From contig JAECQP010000007.1 in assembly GCA_015999745.1 (NCBI GenBank), positions 1-64,000 on the forward strand: a stretch of 64,000 nucleotides of DNA. Direction: 5' to 3'. The notes under the pieces were generated by a model, which ran no database searches, was not told where the DNA came from, and saw only the letters and a list, made by a program, of their open reading frames with translations. The DNA is from Sphingobacteriia bacterium. Lineage in GTDB: Bacteria; Bacteroidota; Bacteroidia; Chitinophagales; Chitinophagaceae. This document shows, in pieces, positions 24,132 to 33,177 of the stretch (position 1 is its first letter; each line of letters begins with the position of its first letter). A program made the position numbers and the translations under genes.

Positions 24132-25874
24132 ATGGCCTCTTTCTTCAAAAAATCTTTGGTTGGAATGTTTGTTTGTATCGCTGCAGTATCCATGCAGGTA
24201 CAGGCCCAGGATGTGAACACGCTGGTTAAACGGGGACAGCAGAAGATGGCTGCCAAAAATTACCGGGGCGCCGTGCAGGATTTTACGGAAGCCCTGGAAC
24301 TCCTGCCCGATGAGGTGAATCTTTATGTAAACAGGGCGCTGGCCAAACAGCAACTGAAGAATTATGAAGGAGCTGAAGAAGACCTTGGCTTTGCCATCGA
24401 AATAGATTCGATGAATGCCGACCTTTTTTTTAAAAGAGGTATAGTGAAGGGGCTGATGAATAATTTGTCGGGTGCAATTACTGATTATACCGTGTCGATC
24501 CGCCTCAACCCCAATGTGGCCAATGTGTATTTCAACAGGGGAATTGAAAAGGAGCGACTGAAAGATCTGGAAGCGGCGCTGGAAGATTATAATAAAGCGC
24601 TGTCGCTGAATTCCAAATACGGAGAGGTGTATTTTAACCGCGGGGTGGTTCGGTCTGCGCTGGATGATAAGGACGGCGCACTGCAGGATTATAGCAAGGC
24701 CCTGCTGTACAATCCCAAAAACGAGAGCGCTTATTTTAACAGGGCTATCGAAAAATCCGGGTTCCAGGATTTTGCCGGTGCCCTGGCCGATTACAACAAT
24801 GCCATCCGGCTTTCACCGCGTTTTGCCAGCGCCTGGTTTAACAGGGGCTATGTAAAAACCAAACTGAACAATCTCCGCGCCGCCCTTACCGATTTTGACA
24901 AAGCCATTCAACTGGAGCCTGCGGCAGACATCTATTATAGCAGGGGGATTGTAAAAGCAGCGCTGAAAGATCATAAGGGCGCTATACAAGACTATAACAA
25001 AGTGATCTCGACGGATTCCAGTATTGAAAATGTTTTTTTTAACCGGGCGTTGAGCAAGATGCAACTCAATGATTTTGCGGGAGCCGTTCCTGATCTGGAC
25101 CTCGCCCTGCTGGAAAGCCAGGCCAATGCAGATATCTACTACAATAGAGGTGTTGCCAAAAGAAGCCTGCAGCAATACAAACCTGCCGGAGAAGATTTTG
25201 ATAAAGCCATTGTACTAAAACCCAAAAACAGCGACCTGTATGTGAACAGGGGACTGGTAAAAACAGCGCTGGGAGACACCATGGGAGCCATAAAAGATTA
25301 CAGCAAAGCCATTGATCTGGATCCTAAGAACAGCGGAGCCTGGTTCAACAGGGGTATTCAATACGGCCATCTGAAATTATATGCCGAAGCGGTGGAAGAT
25401 TACAACCAGGTGCTGCTGATCAGCCCGGGTTATGCAGAAGTTTATTTTAACAGAGGACTGATCAGGGGGCAATTAAAAGACAGCAGGGCCGCCATCGCTG
25501 ATTATACGGCCGCCATTCGCTTTAGGCCCAACATGGGACCGGCTTATTACAACAGGGGGATTGAAAGGGCAGCCCTAAAGGAAAATCCGGCCGCACTGGC
25601 AGATTTCAACAAAGCCGTTCAACTGCTGGAAGCGAAACCGGATCTTTATTTTAACCGGGCGCTGGTAAAAGGAAACCTGAAGCAGTATGCTGCTGCCCTT
25701 GCCGATCTCAACAAAGCCATTCAACTGGATCCTGCCAATGCCGATATGCTGTTGAACAGGGGGATTATAAAAGTGATCCTGAAAGACAATGCCGGCGGCT
25801 GTGCCGATCTGCTGAAAGCGAGAGACCTGGGTAGCGAACAGGCAGCGGCTGAGCTGATAAAATCCTGTAAATAG
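24132..25874 (+). CDS. Secreted or periplasmic protein built of about 16 TPR repeats
   Basis: This 580-residue protein has a signal peptide (residues 1-25, ending VQAQ). The rest is an almost uninterrupted row of 33-34-residue tetratricopeptide repeats with the recurrent pattern YFNRG, then A..DY..AI, then L.P. It should form a long superhelical scaffold in the periplasm. No catalytic domain is present. It is followed by a short gap and a LolA-like gene. The binding partner is unknown. Confidence 0.88.
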   Translation: MASFFKKSLVGMFVCIAAVSMQVQAQDVNTLVKRGQQKMAAKNYRGAVQDFTEALELLPDEVNLYVNRALAKQQLKNYEGAEEDLGFAIEIDSMNADLFFKRGIVKGLMNNLSGAITDYTVSIRLNPNVANVYFNRGIEKERLKDLEAALEDYNKALSLNSKYGEVYFNRGVVRSALDDKDGALQDYSKALLYNPKNESAYFNRAIEKSGFQDFAGALADYNNAIRLSPRFASAWFNRGYVKTKLNNLRAALTDFDKAIQLEPAADIYYSRGIVKAALKDHKGAIQDYNKVISTDSSIENVFFNRALSKMQLNDFAGAVPDLDLALLESQANADIYYNRGVAKRSLQQYKPAGEDFDKAIVLKPKNSDLYVNRGLVKTALGDTMGAIKDYSKAIDLDPKNSGAWFNRGIQYGHLKLYAEAVEDYNQVLLISPGYAEVYFNRGLIRGQLKDSRAAIADYTAAIRFRPNMGPAYYNRGIERAALKENPAALADFNKAVQLLEAKPDLYFNRALVKGNLKQYAAALADLNKAIQLDPANADMLLNRGIIKVILKDNAGGCADLLKARDLGSEQAAAELIKSCK

Positions 25875-25989
25875 GTCTTTCACAAGATGTTTCCCGCCAT
25901 TCACATGAATTTAAAATATTTCTGTTCTTTCTGTAATATATTGTGGGAACACCCTACCAATGGGTACGATAATGATTAAATCAACTATT

Positions 25990-26691
25990 ATGAAAAAAGG
26001 GATCCTGTTTGTTGCACTGCTTATAGCCGGGGCAACTACCGTATCTGCACAAACCGCAGATGAAATTATTGATAAGTATGTAGCTGCAATTGGCGGTGCC
26101 GACAAGTGGGCAAAAGTTCAGTCTATCAAAGTAGAAGGGCAGGTGGAAGTGCAGGGCCTGGCAATCCCTTTTACCATGCAGGGTCTTCAGGGCAAAGGGG
26201 TTCGGGTGGATGCCGAATTCCAGGGCAATAAAATCATCGATATTATTACACCCACCAATGGATGGGGGCAGAACCCGCTGGCAGGAAAAGCAACCCTGAG
26301 CCCGATTTCAGCAGAAGAGCTGAAAGTAAAGCTCGATGATCTGGATATCCAGGATGCATTTGTGGATTATAAAACCAAGGGATCCAGTGTTGAATTCCTG
26401 GGTAAGGATGAGGAAGATGGGAATGAGTACCTCAAGGTAAAGCTGACTTCTAAAAACAATAATGAAAAAACTTTCTTCTTCGATCCTAAAACCTACCTCG
26501 TATACAAGATGGAAGTAATTATGAAGCAGCAGGGGCAAGAAGTTAAAACTGCGGTTAAATACCTCGATTATCAAACCACCGATTTCGGAATAAAAATGGC
26601 TTTTAAGCAAGACCAGGGCATGATGATGATGGTGAACAAAAAAGTGACCATCAATCCAACCATCGACGAGTCTATCTTTAAAGGAAACTAG
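25990..26691 (+). CDS. LolA-like outer-membrane lipoprotein-sorting family protein
   Basis: This 233-residue protein has a signal peptide (cleavage near TVSAQ). The mature part begins TADEIIDKYVAAIGG and continues with alternating strands (KVEGQVEVQGLAIPF, TFFFDPKTYLVYKME), consistent with the half-barrel of LolA/LppX-like proteins that bind acyl chains. An upstream ATG at 25960 is in frame but adds a non-signal leader, so I use 25990. It ends at a strong terminator (26712-26759). Function within the envelope is not further defined. Confidence 0.72.
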   Translation: MKKGILFVALLIAGATTVSAQTADEIIDKYVAAIGGADKWAKVQSIKVEGQVEVQGLAIPFTMQGLQGKGVRVDAEFQGNKIIDIITPTNGWGQNPLAGKATLSPISAEELKVKLDDLDIQDAFVDYKTKGSSVEFLGKDEEDGNEYLKVKLTSKNNNEKTFFFDPKTYLVYKMEVIMKQQGQEVKTAVKYLDYQTTDFGIKMAFKQDQGMMMMVNKKVTINPTIDESIFKGN

Positions 26692-26711
26692 TTGAAGTAA
26701 ACATACTGTAG

Positions 26712-26759
26712 CTGCTCTTTGTACCAGTCTGTTTGCCGGGTACAAAGGGCAGTTTTTTT
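26712..26759 (+). terminator. Rho-independent terminator after the LolA-like gene
   Basis: A 14-pair stem (26712-26725 with 26739-26752, one G-U pair) is followed by seven T at 26753-26759. It separates this gene from the large Asp-box protein gene at 26777. Confidence 0.88.
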
Positions 26760-26776
26760 ATCCCACAATCTATCAT

Positions 26777-29700
26777 ATGCTTATAAGAATAAGATTATCC
26801 ATGCTGTTGCTGCTGGTGGCAGCAACCGTAGCTGCACAAACCAACCTGAACTCTTCTTATTTCCAGGTAATGGGCGCCCGTGCGCTGGGGCCTTCTACCA
26901 TGAGCGGCAGAATTACGGCCATCGAAGGAATTACGACAGACGGTCAGATCAACCTCTATATAGGTACGGCTGGCGGTGGCATCTGGAAAAGCCAGAACGG
27001 GGGACAGTCGTTCAGCGCTGTATTTGATAAATACTGTCAATCCATTGGAGCGCTTGCCATTGAGCCCGGCAATGCCAAAGTGGTCTATGCCGGAACGGGA
27101 GAGAGTAACACCCGTAACTCCGTGTCCATCGGAGATGGTTTATACAAAACCACCGACGGGGGTAATAACTGGCAGAAACTCGGGCTGGACAGTACGGAAA
27201 GAATCAGCAGGATTGTGGTAGATCCCGTCAATAAAAAGAATGTATATGTGGCTGCTCCCGGGCCTTTATGGAAATCTTCCCCGCACAGGGGGTTGTATAA
27301 AACCACGGATGGCGGAAAGTCGTGGAATAAAATATTGTATGTGAACGAAGAATCCGGATGTGCTGATATTGCCATGCATCCGCAAAAAACAGAAACCCTG
27401 TTTGCATCTGTCTGGCAGTTCAGAAGAAAACCCTACGCCTTTGTATCGGGTGGAAGCGGAAGTGGTTTGTATAAAACCACGGATGGTGGAAAGTCCTGGA
27501 ATAAAATTACCAAAGGGTTGCCGGAGGGAGATCTTGGCAGGATCGTCATCACCATTAATCCATCCAAACCTGCTGAAATACTTGCCATCGTAGAAGCAAA
27601 AGATCCGGGCTTGTATATTTCAACCGATGAGGGAGAGAGTTGGAAAAAGCTGGCTTCAACAGAAAACATTACGGCACGGCCTTTTTATTTCAGCACATTG
27701 GTATATGACCCCAAAGATCCCAAGCGGGTGTATCGCCCTGCCTTTGATTTTGCCTACTCCAACGATGGCGGATATTCCTGGAACAATACCATCATTGGCG
27801 GAGTAGCGCCACATGCCGATCATCATGCATTGTGGGTGAACCCCAATCATACAGATATGTTGTACCTGGGAACGGATGGAGGTGTGTATTTCAGTATGAA
27901 TAAGGGAAGCACCTGGCAGTTCCTCAACAATCTGCCGGTGGGTCAGTTTTATCATGTAAGCGTAGACCAGCAAACACCATACAATATATATGGCGGGTTG
28001 CAGGATAATAATAACTGGATAGCGCCCAGCTCATCGCCCGGTGGTGTAAGCTCGGTGGATTGGAGAGGACTGGGGGGAGGAGATGGTTTTTGGGTACAAC
28101 CGGATCCGGTGATACCGGAAATTGTTTACGCGGAATCGCAGGGAGGAGATGCCTATCGCATCGACCGCAGAACAGGATTGTCCTTTGGAATTAAACCTAA
28201 GAAACTATCCGGTGATGAAGATCATCGCTGGAACTGGAACAGCCCCATCGTAACGGGAAAGTCTTCCGTAAAAGGGGTGGATGGGAAAGCGGTGAGTAAC
28301 CTGTATATGGGAGCGCAGTACCTGTTCCGTTCCAGGGACAATGGCAGGAACTGGGAAAGGATTTCACCGGATCTTACCACCAATAATAAAGCCCGGCAGA
28401 ACCAGGCTGAAAACAGCGGAAGCATTACAGGCGATAATACCAGTGCAGAAAATCATTGCACCATTTTTACCATTACACAGGATCCGAAAAATGAACAAAT
28501 CATCTGGGCCGGTACCGATGACGGTAATCTGCAGGTAACCCGCAACGGTGGTAAAACATGGGAAAACAAAGCAGCCGGTATCTGGAAAACCGGTGTGCCG
28601 GAGCATGCATGGATCAGTAGCATCGAGTTGTCTTCGCTGAACCCGCAGCGTGTATTGGTAACACTGGATCATCATATGTATGGAGATAACAATACGTATG
28701 TGGTCGTGAGCAACGACGGTGGCGCTACCTGGAAGCGATTCAGTTCACCGGAGTTTACCGGGTTTGCACATGTTATCCGGGAAGATATTGCAGATGAAAA
28801 ACTTTTGTTCCTCGGAACAGAAATGGGATTGTTTATTTCGCTGGATGGAGGGGCCAGTTGGATGCGGAGCAAGTACCAGAACATGCCCTGGTACAACCTG
28901 GTGCGCGACATCAAGATTCATCCGGCAACACAGGACCTGATCATTGCTTCGCATGGAAGGGGAATCTATATCATTGATAACCTGCAACCATTGCGCGAGC
29001 TGATCAAATCGGATGTAAACAAAGATGCTATTCTGTATCCTGTACAGAACTTCACCTACGATTTTGCGCAACAGTATCCGCAACCTGCACCCAATCTAAC
29101 CGGATGGGTGGGAGAGAATAAGGTGTTACTGCCGGCTATTTATTATTACCTCAGGCAGCGAAGCAACGATGTGGTAAAGATTGAAATTTATGATGCTGCC
29201 AATCGCAAAATCAGGGATTTTAACGGCACAGGAGTGAAAGGACTGAACAAGGTATACTGGTCACTGAATGTGAATCCGCCCAAGGTTGCCCTTGGGGGAT
29301 ATATTGCACAATCTACTGTACAGTATTCCGGATTTGTGAGCCCGCGCGTGCCGGTAGGCAAATACAAAGTAGTAGTGAAGGCGGATGGGAAGCAATATGA
29401 GCAGTCGTTCCAGGTATCGCCCAATCCGGCCAAAGGATTTACAGCACAATCGATAGCGCGGTTGTATCAACAGGGAATGAGGCTGCATCTTCTGCACGAA
29501 AAATTATTTTTGCTGGTGGACTCGCTGGATAAAAAAATAGCTGCACTTGCCCAAACGGCAACAACCGATTCAACTGTAAAGAACAGGTTGGGCAAGCTTC
29601 AGGCATTGAAAGGAGAAATGGTGGAGCTGAACCGGAAATCAATCTTCTTCGATGAGTTCAAATTCCGCAGAAAAATAAGTGACTTATATGTAGAGGTCGT

Positions 29701-29797
29701 GTTTGGTATAGAGCCATTGTCTCCCAAACAGGAACAAGGGATTGGCTTACTGGAAGCTGAGTTTGAAGCGTTCAGAAAAAGAGTGGAAGCGATATAA
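26777..29797 (+). CDS. Secreted Asp-box (BNR/sortilin-like) beta-propeller protein
   Basis: This 1006-residue protein has a signal peptide (cleavage near VAAQT) and about eleven Asp-box motifs of the form SxDxGxxW (for example TTDGGNNW, TTDGGKSW twice, STDEGESW, SNDGGYSW, SRDNGRNW, TRNGGKTW, SNDGGATW, SLDGGASW). These build one or two beta-propellers related to sortilin/VPS10 and BNR proteins. The C-terminal 250 residues lack the boxes and include a helical segment near 890-960. Sialidase activity is not supported, as no Arg-triad context is evident. Two of the boxes lie in nearly identical DNA repeats. Confidence 0.82.
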   Translation: MLIRIRLSMLLLLVAATVAAQTNLNSSYFQVMGARALGPSTMSGRITAIEGITTDGQINLYIGTAGGGIWKSQNGGQSFSAVFDKYCQSIGALAIEPGNAKVVYAGTGESNTRNSVSIGDGLYKTTDGGNNWQKLGLDSTERISRIVVDPVNKKNVYVAAPGPLWKSSPHRGLYKTTDGGKSWNKILYVNEESGCADIAMHPQKTETLFASVWQFRRKPYAFVSGGSGSGLYKTTDGGKSWNKITKGLPEGDLGRIVITINPSKPAEILAIVEAKDPGLYISTDEGESWKKLASTENITARPFYFSTLVYDPKDPKRVYRPAFDFAYSNDGGYSWNNTIIGGVAPHADHHALWVNPNHTDMLYLGTDGGVYFSMNKGSTWQFLNNLPVGQFYHVSVDQQTPYNIYGGLQDNNNWIAPSSSPGGVSSVDWRGLGGGDGFWVQPDPVIPEIVYAESQGGDAYRIDRRTGLSFGIKPKKLSGDEDHRWNWNSPIVTGKSSVKGVDGKAVSNLYMGAQYLFRSRDNGRNWERISPDLTTNNKARQNQAENSGSITGDNTSAENHCTIFTITQDPKNEQIIWAGTDDGNLQVTRNGGKTWENKAAGIWKTGVPEHAWISSIELSSLNPQRVLVTLDHHMYGDNNTYVVVSNDGGATWKRFSSPEFTGFAHVIREDIADEKLLFLGTEMGLFISLDGGASWMRSKYQNMPWYNLVRDIKIHPATQDLIIASHGRGIYIIDNLQPLRELIKSDVNKDAILYPVQNFTYDFAQQYPQPAPNLTGWVGENKVLLPAIYYYLRQRSNDVVKIEIYDAANRKIRDFNGTGVKGLNKVYWSLNVNPPKVALGGYIAQSTVQYSGFVSPRVPVGKYKVVVKADGKQYEQSFQVSPNPAKGFTAQSIARLYQQGMRLHLLHEKLFLLVDSLDKKIAALAQTATTDSTVKNRLGKLQALKGEMVELNRKSIFFDEFKFRRKISDLYVEVVFGIEPLSPKQEQGIGLLEAEFEAFRKRVEAI
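27293..27507 (+). repeat. Two near-identical 41-nt repeats inside the Asp-box gene
   Basis: Bases 27293-27333 and 27467-27507 match at 39 of 41 positions and encode the same segment LYKTTDGGKSWNKI. Codon choice is preserved as well as the amino acids, which points to recent duplication or gene conversion. A third, more diverged copy is near 27143-27180. Confidence 0.75.
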
Positions 29798-30091
29798 ATA
29801 AAAATGGGAGGTTTTCTTTCGGGTTTCCGCCAATGGCTGCATGCTTAAAAAAAGCTTTAATCGATTATTTTAGAATGATTTAGCTGAATTTTTCCCCCGG
29901 GTAGCCTGCTATATTCTTTTAGCGGAAGTGCATCGTTTTTGCGGAGAGTGTGGTCTAGCTTAGGATTGCGCGGATATGAAATCTTGTTGAACTGGTATGG
30001 CAATTATTTTTTTGGAATTTTAACAAAAATTTGTTTTAGAAATAAAAATGTGTATTTTGTACACGCTTAATAACCAGTAAACTGCCATTTT
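29798..30091 (+). other. Intergenic region ahead of susC
   Basis: This holds no gene. It becomes very AT-rich from about 30000. GTATTTTG at about 30053-30060 differs from the TAnnTTTG consensus and is the best promoter candidate, about 32 bases before the susC ATG. No terminator for the upstream gene and no extracytoplasmic-sigma or anti-sigma gene is present nearby. Confidence 0.4.
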
Positions 30092-33000
30092 ATGAACCTA
30101 AAGTTGCTTGCCAAGCCCATATTATTGGGTGCTTTCGCTTGCCTGTTTGCGATCTTTTCGCAAGCCCAAACCAAGACTGTCACTGGTAAAGTGACGGACT
30201 CAAAAGACGGATCGCCCATGGTTGGCGTATCTGTAGTTGCCAAAGGAACCAATATCGGTACCCAGACCGGTGAAGACGGTTCATTCAAATTCACCATTTC
30301 TTCTACCATTACCAAACTGGTCATTTCTTCAGTTGGTTACGGCTCTGTAGAAGTGGACATTACAAAATCCACCAACGTATCAGTAAAGCTGACTTCTGCT
30401 GCTGATGCACTAAGCGATGTGGTGGTAATCGGTTACGGTACCAGGAAATCCAAGGACGTAACCGGATCTGTTGCACAGATTTCCGAGAAAGACTTTAACA
30501 AAGGTCAGATCTCTTCTCCTGATCAGCTCCTGCAAGGCCGTACAACCGGTGTACTCGTTACACCTGCAACCGGTGAGCCAGGTTCTGCTGCAACCATCAA
30601 CATCAGGGGTACGGGTTCCATCAGTGGTTCCCAGGAGCCCTTGTATGTAATTGACGGAGTACCATTGATCCAGGGTGGAACCTTAGGTACAAACGGTAGC
30701 GGTGTGGAAGGAAGCACTACTGCCAAAAACCCATTGATCTTCCTGAACCCTGCCGATATCGAGAGCATGACGGTGTTGAAGGATGCATCTGCTGCTGCGA
30801 TCTACGGTTCAAGAGGTGCAAATGGTGTAATCCTGATCACTACCAAACAAGGTCGGGGTGGTAAAAAAGGCGTATTCAATTTTGGTGTAACTACCAGCAT
30901 TGCCAATACCGCCAAAAGATATGACCTGATGAACCCTACTGATTTCCTGCTGTATGCCAAGAAGGCCAATATCGACGGCGGCGCCGCTCCTGCTGACGCA
31001 GAAGCTGCCGTTAAACTGCTTGATCTGGGCGCTTCCACCAACTGGCAGGATCAGATTTTCAGACAGGCTATTTCACAGAACTACAACTTAAGCTGGGGTT
31101 ACAGTAATAAAGGAACTACCATTCGTTTAAGTGGTTCTTACGACGACCAGCAGGGTATTATCAAAAACAGTGGTCTGAAAAGATTAACTACCCGCGCCAA
31201 TATCTCTCAGAAATTATTCAACGATAAATTAAGACTGGAAGCAAACCTCACTTATTCCAATACCAAAAATGAGTATGCTCCGCTTTCCAATAATGCAGGT
31301 TTCCAGGGAAGTTTGCTGGGCGCTGCTTTGCAATTAAATCCAACCATGCCTGTATACAATACAGATGGTTCCTTCTTCCAGCAGGGAGATGCCAGAAACC
31401 CTGTACAGATGCTGGCTTACTTCCAGGACAAGGATTTCATCAACAGGTTCCTGACTAATTTCTCTGCCAGCTATCAGATTGCCCAGGGCCTTACTTACAA
31501 GGCGGTGCTTGGTATTGATAACTCTAAGTCTGAAAGAACTTCTTTTGCCGATCCCCGTTTAGGCTCAGGCGCTTATGGCGGTACAATCAATGTATACGGT
31601 AAGGACTACGGTAACCCCATTCAGGGTAATGGCCGTACCACCAGGCAAAACCTGGATGTGAAGTCTTTACTGGTAGAACATTATGTTACCTACGATAAAA
31701 CGTTCAACGATGTTCACGCGCTGAACGCTGTTGCCGGTTATTCTTATCAGAACTTTGAAACCAAGTACAGAGGTACTTTCGGATGGGGGCTGAATACACC
31801 TGTAGTAACACCTACAGATAATTTCATCAAGAACTACAGCAATTTTAAAAACTATGCTACATTCGTTCCTGATTACAACAGGAACGAGCTTCAGTCGGTG
31901 TTTGCCCGTGTGAACTACACTTACAAAGACAAATACTTCTTAACTGCAACGGTAAGATCCGACGGATCTTCCAAGTTCGGTAGCAACAACCGTTACGGAA
32001 CATTCCCTGCCTTCGCTTTCAAGTGGAGGGTAATGGAAGAAGCCTGGGCGCAGAATACGCTGGGCAAATTGTTTAGCGAGTTTAATGTAAGAGCCAACTA
32101 CGGTAAACTAGGTAGCCAGGACAACTTAGGTTCTTATGCATCATTGAACCTGCAGCAGACCTTCGATGTAGGTTCCGGACCAGTTACCAGATTTATCCAG
32201 CAGGGTAATCCAGATCTGAAATGGGAGGAAGTAGCCACCACAGGTGTTGGGGTAGACTTTACTACCAAAAACAGGCGCTTATCCGTTACATTGGATTATT
32301 ATAATTCCAAGAGAACCAACATGCTCTTCTTTGCGCCTACACCCGGTGGATTTGCTCCTACCAGCAGTTGGTGGATCAACCTGGATGGTAGCGTAGTGAA
32401 CAAAGGATGGGAGTTAGGTATCAATTATAAAATTATCCAGGGAGCCAAGTTCAACTGGGATGCCAACTTCAACATGACCACTGTTAACAACAATATCACC
32501 GGCTTGCCTTCTACCATCAATACCGGTAGCGTAAGCGGTCAGGGTTTAACAGGTGCATTTGCACAGGTGCTCACCAACAACTCTCCGATCTTCACATGGT
32601 CTATGCTTCAGTTCCAGGGATTTGATGGTAACGGTAACGCACGTTATGCAGCCGGCGCTTCCAACCAACTGGTTGGATCTGCACTGCCTAAGTTCTTTGG
32701 CGGTTTAACCAACAACTTCTCTTACAACAGGTGGAGCCTGAGCGTATTCTTAAATGCGGTGACCGGTCACTATGTTTACAACAATACAGCCAATGCGTTG
32801 TTCCTGAAAGGAAGCTTACGTAACGGCCGTAACGTAACCAATGAAGTGGGTAAAGGCCCTGAAAATCCATTCAACCCCGGATCTGTGTCTACAAGATTCC
32901 TGGAGAAAGCGGATTTCCTTCGCCTGGCCAACGTAAACCTGAGTTATGCATTCCAAATGAAGAGCAAAGTTATCAAGACTTTATCTGTATTTGCATCCGG

Positions 33001-33151
33001 ACAAAACCTGGCGCTTATCACCAAATACTCTGGTATAGATCCTGAGGTGAACGTTGATAAGAGCATGAGTGGTATTCCATCACGCGGATTTGATTACACG
33101 CAGTATCCAAAACCAATCGTGATCACAATCGGTGCTAATATTGGCTTTTAA
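30092..33151 (+). CDS. SusC/RagA-type TonB-dependent outer-membrane transporter
   Basis: This 1019-residue protein has a signal peptide (ending SQAQT), a CarboxypepD_reg-like beta-sandwich domain (about 28-100), the plug with VVVIGYGTRKSKDVTGSV near 110-125 and the repeated GSRGANGVILITTKQG element near 230, and a C-terminal 22-strand barrel ending in ITIGANIGF. SusC proteins import oligosaccharides, peptides or other large nutrients with a SusD lid. SusD follows, starting 26 bases after the stop. No STN domain is seen, so control by a FecR-type anti-sigma factor is unlikely. The substrate is not evident from the sequence. Confidence 0.94.
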   Translation: MNLKLLAKPILLGAFACLFAIFSQAQTKTVTGKVTDSKDGSPMVGVSVVAKGTNIGTQTGEDGSFKFTISSTITKLVISSVGYGSVEVDITKSTNVSVKLTSAADALSDVVVIGYGTRKSKDVTGSVAQISEKDFNKGQISSPDQLLQGRTTGVLVTPATGEPGSAATINIRGTGSISGSQEPLYVIDGVPLIQGGTLGTNGSGVEGSTTAKNPLIFLNPADIESMTVLKDASAAAIYGSRGANGVILITTKQGRGGKKGVFNFGVTTSIANTAKRYDLMNPTDFLLYAKKANIDGGAAPADAEAAVKLLDLGASTNWQDQIFRQAISQNYNLSWGYSNKGTTIRLSGSYDDQQGIIKNSGLKRLTTRANISQKLFNDKLRLEANLTYSNTKNEYAPLSNNAGFQGSLLGAALQLNPTMPVYNTDGSFFQQGDARNPVQMLAYFQDKDFINRFLTNFSASYQIAQGLTYKAVLGIDNSKSERTSFADPRLGSGAYGGTINVYGKDYGNPIQGNGRTTRQNLDVKSLLVEHYVTYDKTFNDVHALNAVAGYSYQNFETKYRGTFGWGLNTPVVTPTDNFIKNYSNFKNYATFVPDYNRNELQSVFARVNYTYKDKYFLTATVRSDGSSKFGSNNRYGTFPAFAFKWRVMEEAWAQNTLGKLFSEFNVRANYGKLGSQDNLGSYASLNLQQTFDVGSGPVTRFIQQGNPDLKWEEVATTGVGVDFTTKNRRLSVTLDYYNSKRTNMLFFAPTPGGFAPTSSWWINLDGSVVNKGWELGINYKIIQGAKFNWDANFNMTTVNNNITGLPSTINTGSVSGQGLTGAFAQVLTNNSPIFTWSMLQFQGFDGNGNARYAAGASNQLVGSALPKFFGGLTNNFSYNRWSLSVFLNAVTGHYVYNNTANALFLKGSLRNGRNVTNEVGKGPENPFNPGSVSTRFLEKADFLRLANVNLSYAFQMKSKVIKTLSVFASGQNLALITKYSGIDPEVNVDKSMSGIPSRGFDYTQYPKPIVITIGANIGF

Positions 33152-33177
33152 TTTTGAACTTTATAACCTTGAATAAT

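Noticed and set aside
26777..29797. Sialidase
   Set aside because: Asp-boxes alone do not make a sialidase; the catalytic Arg triad and FRIP-like motif were not found.
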